Positions 35,276 to 47,300 of a stretch of DNA of 64,000 bases are shown here, in pieces. The translations under genes were made by a program, and so were the position numbers. The stretch comes from Dioscorea cayenensis subsp. rotundata (lineage: Eukaryota > Streptophyta > Magnoliopsida > Dioscoreales > Dioscoreaceae). The notes beneath the pieces were generated by a model, which saw nothing but the letters and a program-made list of their open reading frames with translations, was not told where the DNA came from and ran no database searches. The stretch lies in assembly GCF_009730915.1 (NCBI RefSeq), contig NC_052483.1, positions 1,302,001 through 1,366,000 of the forward strand. The letters are read 5' to 3'. Position 1 is the stretch's first letter; each line of letters starts with the position of its first letter.

Positions 35276-35553
35276 CTCCAATTTTTTTTTAATTTTTTCT
35301 TCTAAAGAAATAGTCACGCCGGAGATGAAAAAGAAAAAATGATTTCATTGACAGTCATCCCATAGAGCACGCATGGCTCTGAGTTCATTAACTATTCTAA
35401 TAATTTTTTAAAAACTATTTGACTGAATTGAGAAATAATAAGAATAATCATGTAAATATTAATATACTCACAAAAATACATAAACAGTTGCAAAACACAC
35501 AAGAAAAAGTTTCTCTTTGAAAAAAAAAACCGAAAAGGTAAAAGAATTGTAAG

Positions 35554-35558
35554 AAAAA
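35554..35558 (-). terminator. RNA polymerase III terminator of the tRNA gene
   Basis: Five T residues on the minus strand follow the tRNA 3' end after two bases, the normal Pol III stop signal. Confidence 0.7.
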
Positions 35559-35560
35559 TG

Positions 35561-35634
35561 TGGCCCATGCAGGTCTCGAACCTGCGACCTTCGCGTTATT
35601 AGCACGACGCTCTAACCAACTGAGCTAATAGGCC
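35561..35634 (-). tRNA. tRNA-Ile (anticodon AAT)
   Basis: The 74-nt cloverleaf reads GGCCTATTAGCTCAGTTGG at its 5' end, with anticodon loop CTAATAA and TPsiC arm GCAGGTTCGAGACCTGC. A box (TAGCTCAGTTGG) and B box (GGTTCGAGACC) are both intact, there is no intron and no encoded CCA. The acceptor stem has one U-G pair at position 5 where I expect C-G in plant copies. It reads AUU codons by wobble-modified A34. It looks functional. Confidence 0.96.
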
Positions 35635-36244
35635 AATTGGTAAAGCTGTTTCTAAAATGTAATTATAATATAAAACATAACCTTATCCACTACATAGGAA
35701 TTATCTATGTATGGATAACATGCTCTGCCAAAATGCTCCATTCCAAAGGTATGTGAATAAAGCTCACTCATCTCCCAGATTTTTTCTACTGTTTTTATAA
35801 TTCTTTTGTCTCACAAATTTGTTTTTAGCATCAGAATGGTAGAACTTTTGTTGCATTGCACATGTTAGTAACAGTTTTTGTGATTATGGATTGAATGTTG
35901 TGTAAGCTATAAAATCTCCCAATTCATGTTTACAAAATTAACTCCATCTATATGTGTTTGTGTTTATTTATTTATTTTTTTGGAAGAAATCATTGTGAAA
36001 TTTTCTCTGTTTTTTATTTAGTAAATTTACAAATAATTGAATCATCATTTCTTTCCAGAGGCATAAGTTTAATCTTGTCACTAAATGTTTACACAGAAGA
36101 AATTTTGATGTTGTTTATGCAAAGATCTTTATGAAGCAAATTTAGGGGTTTCATTTTCAACATATTTTTAGGTTTTTATTTTGATTTTTTTATGTTGTTT
36201 ATTAAGGTAATTGATTAGAGGAAACTAGAAAAGCAAAGTGGGAA
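35635..36244. other. Spacer upstream of the CxxC protein gene
   Basis: AT-rich, with no supported gene. It should contain the promoter of the gene starting at 36245. Confidence 0.5.
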
Positions 36245-37598
36245 ATGGATAATATCACAGCTAGTGAAATAGCTGGATTTGGAGTTGGTACTCTTTTGCT
36301 CTGTGCCACCATTGCTGCCCCAAAAGTGGATGCCCTAATCTCAGCTTCTCAAAGGAGGTCTCTTCTCATTTCCTCATTTCCATCTAATTCTGTTTTAAAT
36401 TTTCTTGTTTTTAGTTTCACTTCTTGTTTTTATTGTTTTCCAATTTTTGAGATTCAGTTTTTAAAAACATTCTCTGAGAAATCCTCAAAATATCATGCTT
36501 GTTAATAGTCTTGTTTGTCAGATTTTGTTCATAGAGCTCGTTCGTGTTTGTATTGTTATCGTTTGTTGCTTGTAAATGGTTGAATCTCTTCCAGTGAAGA
36601 CATATCATGAATTGAATCAAATTATAGTATTCTTATTATGATTGAAGTTTGGCTTCCTGGAGATTCATTGTGTTTTGTAGTAAAATCTATGTTTATTTAC
36701 TGAGACTTATTGTTCGGCAGTTGTGTAAGAACTTTCAGAATCATGATTTTCATTCAATTATGAGTTTGTACAACGTGCAGCTCTTAATCAATTTCTATGT
36801 CGAATTTTGTATATTGATACATGAAAATTAAAATATTCTTTCTGTTTATGTTCCATCGAATTACTGATTTATTCATACCGTGCGCCTGTGTCCGTCTCTA
36901 ATATACATTATGCACAAATATCGACCACTCCCAGTTGTTGACCCAATTGTGTCTGTGCTTGCTTCTGATACAGATTATACACAAATATCAGCCATTCTGA
37001 TTATCAACTCTTCCTTGGCATATGTGTTTGTATTTGCCTATAATGCACATATAGAATTATTGATTCATTCATACTATGTGTCTTTGTGTTTACCTATGAT
37101 ACTCATTACACACAATTATCAACCATTCCAATTAGTGATCATTCCATGGCATTTCTGTTTGTGTTTATCTTCTACCACACATGTAGAATTATCAATTATT
37201 CATAGTATGTGCCCTTGTGTCTTTGCCTCTAATTCAGATTATACACAAATATTGACCATTCCATGGCATTTGTATTTGTGTTTGTACCTACTGCACATGT
37301 ACAAAAATATCAATCAATCCTTTCTATCAATGTTTATTCCAATTATCTAGTTATTTGTACAATGTGCAGCTCTCTTGGTATGTGTAGAAAATGCGGTGAC
37401 CTTAGAATGATAGCATGCTCAAAATGCAAAGGAATTGGCTTAATTAGGAAAGGAGGTTTCAGTGTGAGCTTCATCAATGATTTCTTCGATTCACTTGGAG
37501 ATTCAAACAGGACAATGCCATCAATTCCATGCATCAGCTGCCAATCCAAAGGACGAATTCAATGTCCTAATTGCTCCTCTTCCATTCAACTTAAATGA
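36245..37598 (+). CDS. Small DnaJ-type zinc-finger (CxxC repeat) protein
   Basis: Exon 1 (36245-36357) and exon 2 (37370-37598) join across a 1012-bp GT-AG intron to 113 residues. The N-terminal part, with a hydrophobic segment (GFGVGTLLLCATIAAP), precedes four CxxC pairs at Cys43/46, 54/57, 92/95 and 103/106. They are arranged as two pairs flanking a loop, like the DnaJ cysteine-rich domain and BSD2-like plastid chaperones. There is no J domain. The family probably acts as a thiol or holdase chaperone in chloroplast or membrane; targeting is not clear from sequence, since the N-terminus is not a typical transit peptide. The split codon (AG|C, Ser) fits in phase. The family call is by motif; no gene name is offered. 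Confidence 0.85.
36890..37320 (+). repeat. Degenerate long-period repeat inside the CxxC gene intron
   Basis: Related units beginning ATTATACACAAATATC...CCATTC recur at about 36903, 36973, 37099 and 37237, each followed by TTTGTGTTT...GCACATGTA-type text. The spacing is uneven (about 70-140 bases), which suggests an old minisatellite-like expansion. Confidence 0.65.
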
Positions 37599-39452
37599 AC
37601 ATATCATACTCTTTTTCTGCATATTGTTATGTAAAAATCATCGTCAAATGCATGTATCGTACTCTTTTCCGCTTATCTAAAAAATCCATGTTTACAATTG
37701 TGAAAAATTTGAGAAATAATTCTTTAAGATGAGCAATGACAGCAAAGTTGAGGACTTGAAATGCAGATACATGCATCAAAGTGGTAATCTGGTACACTCT
37801 TTTTAATGTGTTGATTAAAGTAACCAATGCAGTGATGACAGAACATTGCTGAAATAATTGGAATTATTTTTTAAAGCATCTTTAAACATCTCAATTTATC
37901 TCTTCATGTGTAGGAATCAGATACTGTTATGAGTTCTGTTGTCTCATTTTGAATTTGTGAAAAATAGTCATAAATTATTCTGATAAAAGAGAAATAAGAT
38001 GGAATCAAAATGGGGAATGTGACAGGATTATTCTGATACTCCTTTTATTTCTAAACTTCAGTATCATGCTTCATACTGTTTTTGTTGAAAAGCTTGTTTG
38101 TAACTTTTTTTTTCTTCTAATTTTTAAATTACTATAAGAAAAAGTGAAAGGAATTTGAAAGGGAAAAAAGAGACTTGTCCGAAAAAGGTTGATCCTTCCA
38201 CTCATTTGATTCCATAATATTTTAGTGAATACAAATAAAATGAATTAATTATAATTATTAAAATCACAAAAACAAAAAGCTAAAAATTGATTGATGGTGT
38301 GTCTGAAGGAGAGGGTTGAATGAAGATTATCTTGAATTTTCTAACAATGTCATACACCATTATCAATCAATATCACTCAATCATATTTGTCGATCTACTG
38401 CTATTATCTAATCCGACATATTTTATCAATAATTCGGCATTATATAAACTTCAAAATCAAATCAAAAACTTTATTGAGATAGTGAATAATAAAATATGAC
38501 AAAAATAACGAAATAAGAATAATTTAAAATGATACTAAAATATATTTGAAAACCGAATCTGTCATTCTCTGAATGGTTATGATAATAATAATGATTCCAT
38601 AGGTTTTTGAAAAATGGGTGGGCAACTAAAAAACCCTCAATTATTAACAAAATATTTCAAAGGCATAATTTTATTTAATAAACTACATATTTCTTCCTTT
38701 TTTTTTTTTTTCCAAAGTATTTAACATTTTTTGTAAGATTATCCTTTACATTCCAATGCTTTAAATAAATAAATAAATAAATAACAGATAAAGAAAAGTT
38801 AAAGTGAGGGTCCCACTTATATGCAGTGATTGTGACAAGACAAAAAAAAATCTATGAAAGTGACACGTGTCATCCTAAGAAAGTTCTACCACTGGTCCCC
38901 GGAAGTTTCCAATTACAACTCGAAACGTGTCTCCTTTTTCACTCACTTATTCTCTCACTTCCTGTACTTCTTTCTTTTCATGCATTCCATATATTAACAA
39001 TCCCTTAATCCTTCATTAACCCTCTCCCTTAATCCTAAACCCAAAAAACAACTCCCAACTTAAATATAATAATATATATAAACAAATATTAATAAAAAAA
39101 TAAAAAGGAAGATAATAATAATAATAAAAATAAAAAAAGTGACTTGGGTGTGTATCTTGTTATCTCAAACTCATGAGGTCTATCAACATTCACTAAACAC
39201 TAAGCATGGAATCCATTAATTAGTGCATTAATTAAAGAAAGACAAAGGTCTTTTTGCATGAGTGTTGTCTTTTGTCGAATGGGGACTCGACACATGGTTG
39301 ACATCATCCTTGTTCTTCTTGAACAGATATAGAACAGGAAATAGGTAGAGAGAGGATGAGGATTCATGCATAGCTAGATATAGAAACAATATATAGTATT
39401 GAAAGAAAAGAAGATATTATAGAGAAAGAGAAAGAAAGAGAGTTGGAGAAAA
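37599..39452. other. Intergenic region and MADS promoter/leader
   Basis: No gene is supported in 1.85 kb. AT-rich sequence includes ATAA and AAT microsatellites (about 38763-38782 and 39111-39126). The last 40 bases before the MADS start are a GAGA-rich leader, common upstream of floral regulators. Confidence 0.5.
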
Positions 39453-39634
39453 ATGGGGAGAGGGAGAGTGGAGTTGAAGAGGATAGAGAACAAGATAAAT
39501 AGGCAAGTGACCTTTGCAAAGAGGAAGAATGGATTGGTTAAGAAAGCACATGAATTGGCTGTTCTTTGTGAAGTTGAAGTAGCTTTGATCATCTTCTCTA
39601 GCAGTGGTAAACTCACTGAGTTTTCTAGCACAAG
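39453..39634 (+). CDS. MIKC-type MADS-box transcription factor, exon 1 only
   Basis: The exon encodes the complete MADS DNA-binding domain: [18 protein letters not shown], then [16 protein letters not shown] and [18 protein letters not shown]. It is 182 bases long and ends in phase 2 before GTATCA, exactly as exon 1 of MIKC genes usually does. The [17 protein letters not shown] start fits the SEP/AGL6/AP1/FLC superclade. [17 protein letters not shown] and SSSGKLTEF differ from the common RNGLLKKAYELSVLCDA and SSRGKLYEF, so I cannot name the clade. I, K and C exons were not found up to the gap or, on this strand, beyond it. Either intron 1 is very long and full of transposons, or this is a stranded exon. 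Confidence 0.85.
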
Positions 39635-42056
39635 GTATCATTAATTAATTGTTTTTCCTCTCTGTCTAGAGTTGATCTATATATCTGTCTGGGCTTTATA
39701 AGTTTTGTGTTCAAATGTTTACTTAGAACTCACTTGTAATTTTCAATCAGTTGCACAGATGTATATATGTGTCCCTTGTTTGTGTTGTTTCTTTAATTTG
39801 TTCTTCAATTGTAGCTTTAATTCATGATTAATTTTGTATGTGCCAGAACTCCTTGAATTTAGATAAGTTCATGCAATGATATATATATGTGTGTGTGTGT
39901 GTGTGTAAATTCAAAGCAAGAAACAATTGTTAGAAGGATGAAGGATGGAAGAAAATTAATGACTTTGTGTTATTGATTTATCAATAAAAGGACAAGCACT
40001 CAATGGAGCAGGTTTTCTCTATTCCAATAGGTGGTGATCACATGCCACGTACACTCACACAAAGTAGACGCTAGTCTTGCTACAACAAATTTCGCATATA
40101 GAATGTTTGATATAGAATTATATATAGGCCACATATATTAAATGTTTGATATTGAGTTATATATAGGCCACATAAATTAAGCCCTGCTAAGGTTCAAATT
40201 GGCTAATTCACTCCAATTCAAAGTAAATGCTATACTCAAACTATATCCTATTTAATTCAAATTAATTTAATAAATAAATAAATAAACATGAAGTTATAAC
40301 ATTTGTTCTCTCTTAGAATACTTTGATTTGATCGAATACTCTAACCTTTGCTACTTTCTTTTAAGCTAATTGAAGCTCCTCTCTACCTCATTCGTTACAA
40401 TATGACCTGCTTTTGCTTCATTTCTTAGCCTATGCTTTGTAGCATCAAGGTTTACATTTGATATAACATATTGTTTTCTTAAATTGTTTTATTCTTGTTT
40501 TTGGGAACCATCCTAGCTAGAGTAATTATCATAGTTCATTACTTTAAGTTTCTTAGTTTGATTCTATGTTTATTTTTGTCGGTATTAATACAAATTCTTT
40601 GGATTTATTGATGACATTTAGCTTTTAGATTATGTCATCTATTGCTATTTTAGTATCATCCAACTCTGCAAGTGCTTAAGACCTTGTTTCAGCATTGCTT
40701 AGTTGTTCCTTAAGTTTATTGAGGTTTTTTGTATCAAGTGAAATTCTACCTACTTTATCAATTTTTCGCATCAATGGAGGAGATTTGTTGTTTTTGCAAC
40801 TAACTTTTTAGTTAGAGATGTTATTTCACTAAATAAGCTTACAATAGTTGTTATAGACCTAAATGGCATGTGCTAATTCCACTATCTCTATTTTTAGTGA
40901 ATATATATGAGGTAAACATGACATATATGCTTATGTAACATAAAATTATCAAAATTCTCATGCCTAAATCACATGTGCCGAAGCCAAGAAGAATCTTGAA
41001 GAGATGAACTAGGATAAGAACTAGCTAGCACAGTTGATATGCAAAAGAAAATGATGATTAAAAGACATCTATACATTTATAATTAAATTGCATTGGCGAT
41101 CTCTGATTGTGCAAATCCTATTATTAAGGGACAATGACCTTCAACTTCCTGGATATCTACAAATTGACCCGGAGGCCTCTCTAGTATTTTAAGAACCAAA
41201 TAAGACGCTTTATTTAAACTATTTTTATAATCCTTTAGATGTCTAAATCAATAATTTTAATCTATGTAATGCTCTTAGAATAAAGTATTTCTTCTGGATA
41301 AGGGTTTTAATGCTATTTTTTTACAAGTATTCTTTTTTTTTTTTTCTTCATGCTTCACTTCACTGTCCTTTTTTTTTTTTTTTTTTTTTTACATTTCACT
41401 TTAGTTCCGCTATAATACACATCTCTTCCTTCTTCAATGAGTTAAGGTAGTAGAGAGGAAGAAGAAAAAAGAGAAATGAGAGTGAAATTGAAATAGCTTA
41501 CCAATATGATGTTTGAGAAGAATAATAAGTCATTACCATCTCAGAAATATTTACTACACTCAGATTGTACGGTTATCTTCTTTGAATAATATGCTACTTG
41601 TTTAAACTTTAGGAAAAGTAGGTAAGCTTTATTAGTTCAGAACATTTATTAGTTTATGTTCACCGCCATTTACCTGCTTGTATGTATCTAGTCACTTTTG
41701 TTCTCGGCTCACCTGCCCAAAGACATCCACTAATCCACTCAAATTATATTGTATATATTAATTAAAGACTTCCAGTACCAGCTCATGTACATACTTGAAA
41801 TTCATTAGTTACATTTTCAGAATATAAGAAGAATATACTCAAATATATGAAAATTTAACTTTAGCTGTGATAAGTGGAATAATTTGATAGTTAAGATATT
41901 GGATTTCACCATCCAATTATAGTTCAAATCTCCACACCTATAAAAGATAAGAAGAGCAGGTTAAAATGTAGCAAAATCAAACTTTGAATATGATGCGGTC
42001 AGTTTTGAGTTAAATGTTATTTCACCTTCCAACCACAGTTCAACTGTGCCTATAAT
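39635..42056. other. Probable MADS intron 1, AT-rich
   Basis: No exon of the MADS gene and no other gene is recognised. It includes a (TG)n run at about 39887-39906, a near-duplicate pair (GAATGTTTGATATAGA and AAATGTTTGATATTGA, each before GTTATATATAGGCCACAT-like text) at about 40100-40170, and T homopolymers at 41332-41390. Confidence 0.5.
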
Positions 42057-43056
42057 NNNNNNNNNNNNNNNNNNNNNNNNNNNNNNNNNNNNNNNNNNNN
42101 NNNNNNNNNNNNNNNNNNNNNNNNNNNNNNNNNNNNNNNNNNNNNNNNNNNNNNNNNNNNNNNNNNNNNNNNNNNNNNNNNNNNNNNNNNNNNNNNNNNN
42201 NNNNNNNNNNNNNNNNNNNNNNNNNNNNNNNNNNNNNNNNNNNNNNNNNNNNNNNNNNNNNNNNNNNNNNNNNNNNNNNNNNNNNNNNNNNNNNNNNNNN
42301 NNNNNNNNNNNNNNNNNNNNNNNNNNNNNNNNNNNNNNNNNNNNNNNNNNNNNNNNNNNNNNNNNNNNNNNNNNNNNNNNNNNNNNNNNNNNNNNNNNNN
42401 NNNNNNNNNNNNNNNNNNNNNNNNNNNNNNNNNNNNNNNNNNNNNNNNNNNNNNNNNNNNNNNNNNNNNNNNNNNNNNNNNNNNNNNNNNNNNNNNNNNN
42501 NNNNNNNNNNNNNNNNNNNNNNNNNNNNNNNNNNNNNNNNNNNNNNNNNNNNNNNNNNNNNNNNNNNNNNNNNNNNNNNNNNNNNNNNNNNNNNNNNNNN
42601 NNNNNNNNNNNNNNNNNNNNNNNNNNNNNNNNNNNNNNNNNNNNNNNNNNNNNNNNNNNNNNNNNNNNNNNNNNNNNNNNNNNNNNNNNNNNNNNNNNNN
42701 NNNNNNNNNNNNNNNNNNNNNNNNNNNNNNNNNNNNNNNNNNNNNNNNNNNNNNNNNNNNNNNNNNNNNNNNNNNNNNNNNNNNNNNNNNNNNNNNNNNN
42801 NNNNNNNNNNNNNNNNNNNNNNNNNNNNNNNNNNNNNNNNNNNNNNNNNNNNNNNNNNNNNNNNNNNNNNNNNNNNNNNNNNNNNNNNNNNNNNNNNNNN
42901 NNNNNNNNNNNNNNNNNNNNNNNNNNNNNNNNNNNNNNNNNNNNNNNNNNNNNNNNNNNNNNNNNNNNNNNNNNNNNNNNNNNNNNNNNNNNNNNNNNNN
43001 NNNNNNNNNNNNNNNNNNNNNNNNNNNNNNNNNNNNNNNNNNNNNNNNNNNNNNNN
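42057..43056. other. Assembly gap of exactly 1000 N
   Basis: A run of 1000 N is a placeholder of arbitrary length between contigs. Order and orientation across it depend on scaffolding and should not be assumed. Confidence 1.
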
Positions 43057-43614
43057 TAGTTACGTATTGCTACTCAATTGAAGTGGGTCCATATAAAAGA
43101 AAGCGAAATTTCATCAAGCTTGATTGAGGTACCCTACATTTGAGAAGTTGTGCTTGTAATGGTGGTCATCTTTACAGAGTCACCATGAGAAGTAGTTATT
43201 GATGAAGATGAAGGTATCCTGCATTTGAGAAGTGGTGCTTGTGATGGTTGTCTTCCTCATAGAGTTAGCATGAGAAGTAGTTTTCGACGAGGAAGAACAT
43301 ATCTTGCATTTAAAAAGTGGTGCTTGTGATGGTGGTCTTCCTCAAAGAGTCACCACGAGAAGTAGTTGTCGACTAGGATGAAGAATTATCCGTTGTTGCA
43401 ATACAAGGTCCAAGAGGTGCTAAAGAATGATAAAGAAGCGCCTCAAATCATTTGATCAATTACACGAGTAGTAAGGAAGAAGAATGACATTAGGCTAGCC
43501 TATGGTGGTGTAATGGCAACTTTTAGGATAGAAAGAGGAAAAAAAGAAAGAAGAATGGATGTTGGAGATCATAGGCACAGAGGAGAATTTAGGATTCAAG
43601 CTACTTTGGTACCA
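43057..43614 (-). mobile_element. Ty3/gypsy 5' internal region (leader), truncated by the gap
   Basis: Directly beside the LTR at 43615 the minus strand reads TGGTACCAAAG, a primer-binding-site-like sequence, and then about 550 bases of leader with no long frame. The text reaches the gap. Assignment to a gypsy element rests on its position after the LTR. Confidence 0.55.
43129..43383. repeat. Three tandem copies of an 85-bp unit
   Basis: Units start at 43129, 43214 and 43299. Each has TGCATTT(G/A)A(G/A)AAGTGGTGCTTG, a TCTTCCTC-like block and CATGAGAAGTAGTT, with perhaps 10-20 percent differences between copies. The period of 85 is not a multiple of three, so it is unlikely to be coding. Confidence 0.85.
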
Positions 43615-43810
43615 TGTTAGAGTAATCAAATTAAATTCAATTGATTATGTGCCCTCATCTATATAGGAAAGCACATGAGTGCCTAATAGGAATAAAAATA
43701 CAAAGAGAATGACCATAATTAGGAAATACAATAATGCATAATCAGGAAATGATTAAATAGAAAGAAAATATTCTATTCTTAATAGTTATATTATATGATA
43801 GTTTATCACA
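43615..43810 (-). mobile_element. Gypsy LTR flanked by PPT on one side and PBS on the other
   Basis: On the minus strand this 196-bp segment begins TGTGATAAAC and ends ACTCTAACA, so it has TG...CA ends. Immediately before it is the purine-rich AGTAGGGAAGCAATTGA at the end of a gypsy coding region; immediately after it is TGGTACCAAAG. A normal insertion has only one of these beside a given LTR. Confidence 0.7.
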
Positions 43811-44343
43811 TCAATTGCTTCCCTACTAAAATGAACCTTGTCTTTAAGCTCAGTTATAACTGTTAGAATAAATGTACTTAGATGGATATTTGGGTAAAGA
43901 TCTACCACATCAAAAATGTATCAGATCCCCATGTTTTCTTACAAATTAATCACATTAGCCTTATCTTTAAGCTTCTTCATGATTTTAAATGGACTATATT
44001 TTCTTGGTTGATTCTTATTTAAGATTCTAGTAGAGCAACACTCCTTGTGTATGAAAACCATAACTTGTCGTCCTTCTTTCAAGGTCTTGACTCTATGACG
44101 CTTATCAACTATCTATTTGAATTCAATATTTGTTTTCTTTTATGTTTTGTTTCATCTTTACCTGAATAGATTGTACATCTTGTACTAATTGAGATATTAG
44201 TTGCTTGGCTCCTTACAATAGGCTTTAGCAACTAAACTATAGCTAACGTGTGTTACAGAGGCTTCATATGCTGTCGGACTTCCCAGTAGAACTGTATACA
44301 ACATTATTAAAGGTATACTTTGTTTAGGCTAGGGCATAGTTCT

Positions 44344-47300
44344 CGAAAAGATTACATGATGGAAAGGAAAAAAAAAATTGTGTGAAAAGGTTACACCCAT
44401 CAGGTGCAAGAAGCTCTTCTTTTATACTATAATAGAGTAAATAAATGTGGAAACACAATAATGGAGAATATTACAATACAAATATGGAAACACAATAATG
44501 GAGAATATAGAAAAGTAATTATGGAGAATATGTGAGAGAATATTTCTTGTATTAATGCAAACATTTAGTAACACTCTCCCTCAAGTTGGAGAATATATAT
44601 TATACATTCCCAGCTTGTTACACATAAAAACAAAACAATCCACCATTAGAGTCATAGTGAACATATCTACCATCTGATTATATACTTCTATGATAACCAA
44701 TCCTTTAGAAGTATGTTTTATGAATACTGAGTGATCTTCCTGACTTCTTCTAAAGTCATAATCTAACATGATATGACTAAATTTCTCAAACTAGGCTTGG
44801 GGACTTTTGTAAGGATTATAAATCATCTTTCAATTTGCACACCTTCTCCTATTGAGTAATAAAACCAAGGGGTTGATCCATATATACATCCCTATCAAAT
44901 TTCCATACAACAATGCATTTTTTACATCAAGTTGGTATATGGGTCACCCACAATTTTTTACTACTAAGAACATAGCGTAGATGGAGTAAAGATGAGTAGT
45001 CTCAAAATAGTCTACCTTACAGGTCTAAGTAAAATCCTTGGCTAATAGACGAGATTTATACCAAGAAATGGAATTATCTGATTATATTTAACCGTAAAAA
45101 CCCATCGGCATGCAACTATGTTTGCATTGAGAGAAGGAGAGACCAACTCCCAGGTATCATGTGAAATAAGAGCACTCATCTCCTTATCAATCTCACTTTT
45201 CCAATAAGGATCTTTTTAATGCCTCAATGTGCGTCCTAGGAACAGAAATAGAGGCCAAAGACAAAGCAAAGGTGTGATAGATAGAACTAAGATGATCATA
45301 AGTAACAAAATGAGTTATAGGGTAAGGCAAGTGTGTTTACCTTTATAAAGTCCAATGGGCAAGTCAAGATCTCCATCCTGGTTCAATGAAGTAGTAGAGG
45401 TAGGTGTAGGAGGTATTAAAGATGGGTTGGGGCATCTGGTATACACAATGAGATGTTGGGATGAGTTAGATGATGTTCCTGTATAAGAGAAAGGGATAGG
45501 AGAAGACAGAGGAGGAGGTGGTGAAGTAGAAGAGACTCCAGAATAATAGGTGTGGTCTCAAAGAAGGTAATATCAACATAAATGAATTTACAAGTAAATT
45601 AATCATAACAAATATACCCATTTTGTTTGTGAGAGTACCCAAGAAAAATGCACTTAACAGCTTTAGGAGACAATACAATTTGTTAGATTGATGACCTAAG
45701 TTATAGATAGAGTAAACATAACCAAACACCCAAAGGATAAGTGCAAAGGGATCTTTATTGGGATAGAGACATGGAAAAGGGTAAATACCATTAAGAACAA
45801 TTAATGGCATTTGTGTAAATGAGACAGTAAGCAATAAGAATTACATTGCTTTAATATGACGTCAGAACTTTTAGCTAAAAAAGAAGAGTTTGAGCCACCT
45901 CAAGAAAAGGTTAGTTCTTACGTTCTGCAACCCCAATTTGTTGAGGAGTATAAGCATACAATGTTTGATGAATCATACCTATTGAATCACAAAAAACAGT
46001 AATGTCACGAGAAAGATATTTTGATGCATTATCAGTATGAAGAATATGAATAATAGAATCAAACTGGGTTTTGCCTTCATGACAAAATGATTTATAAATA
46101 CATATAAGAACTCAACCCAATATTTGAGAAAATAAACCCAAGTCATACAACTGTAATCAATAAAGGACATAAAATATTGAAAATCAAAACAAGAAGCGTC
46201 GTGACAAGGACCCCATAACATCTGAATGAATCAAATCAAATGGAGATGAACTTTGTTTGTCAATATGAGAAGGAAAGGTCGTCTAATGGTGCTTACCAAA
46301 TTAGCAGGCTTCACATTCTCGAACAAGTACAAACTCCGACTTAGACATAGAAGAAACTATATTTTATAGGTTGTGCAAACCTAAATTACCAAGACGACAA
46401 TGCCATAGATATGGAGAAGGGATAACAATGGACAGAGAAAGATGTGCCAATCCTTAATCCAACTAGTATAACGCTCAATGCTTATGACCTCTACTAATCA
46501 TCCTCCTAGTCCAGAGATGCTGAAGAATGCAACAATTAGGAAAGAAGGTTGCTTTACAATCTAAGTGTTTTGTAATTTGTCTAATAGGGAGAAGCTAATT
46601 GGAAATTGTGGTATGTATAAAACATGATGAAGAGTAAAAGATAAAGATGGTTGAACACTACCTATACCAAAAACAATGGAGGTAGAACCTTTTGCAGTAA
46701 AGCATAAGGAATATGGATAGCTAAATGAAGGATTAAAAAGTTGGACTTGTCACTTGTCATATGAGATGCATCCCCTATGTCTAGTAACTATGAATTACTT
46801 GAGGCAAAGAAAAGAGCCTAAGAGGATGATGCGGGAGTTAAAGGATTAGAGACATGGAATGACTGTGCTTGATGCAATTGTTCATATTCAACATGAGTAA
46901 GGATGATCCAATTAGAATCAACAACAACATTATGTGGATTAACTTGATTTGCCCACTCAGGTTACTAAATTTATCCCAATATTTCTCTGATATATGATTA
47001 GTATGCCCACAATGGCTATATTGGCAAGAAATATGTCTTTCCCCTGATCACAATCTCGGCCATGGCCTTGTCCACTACTTCGAGTACTAGCAAAGGCGGA
47101 TGAAGCTGGAGTAGATAGAGAATTAATTGCTTGGGAGACATGAGAGAGATGAGATAATATAGTGGCAAGAGTTGGAACAAAAGCATCATCTAGAAGTTGA
47201 TTGTGAATACCACTCAAGGAAAGAGTGAGGCCGGATAAAAATTGTATAACAATCAATATTTCCTCTCATTGTCTCTTTTGAGTAGCTATATCAATAGTGA

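Noticed and set aside
42046-43059. 337-codon open frame
   Set aside because: It consists of unknown bases in the assembly gap.
43129-43383. CRISPR-like array
   Set aside because: The units are contiguous 85-bp tandem repeats with no unique spacers, in plant DNA.
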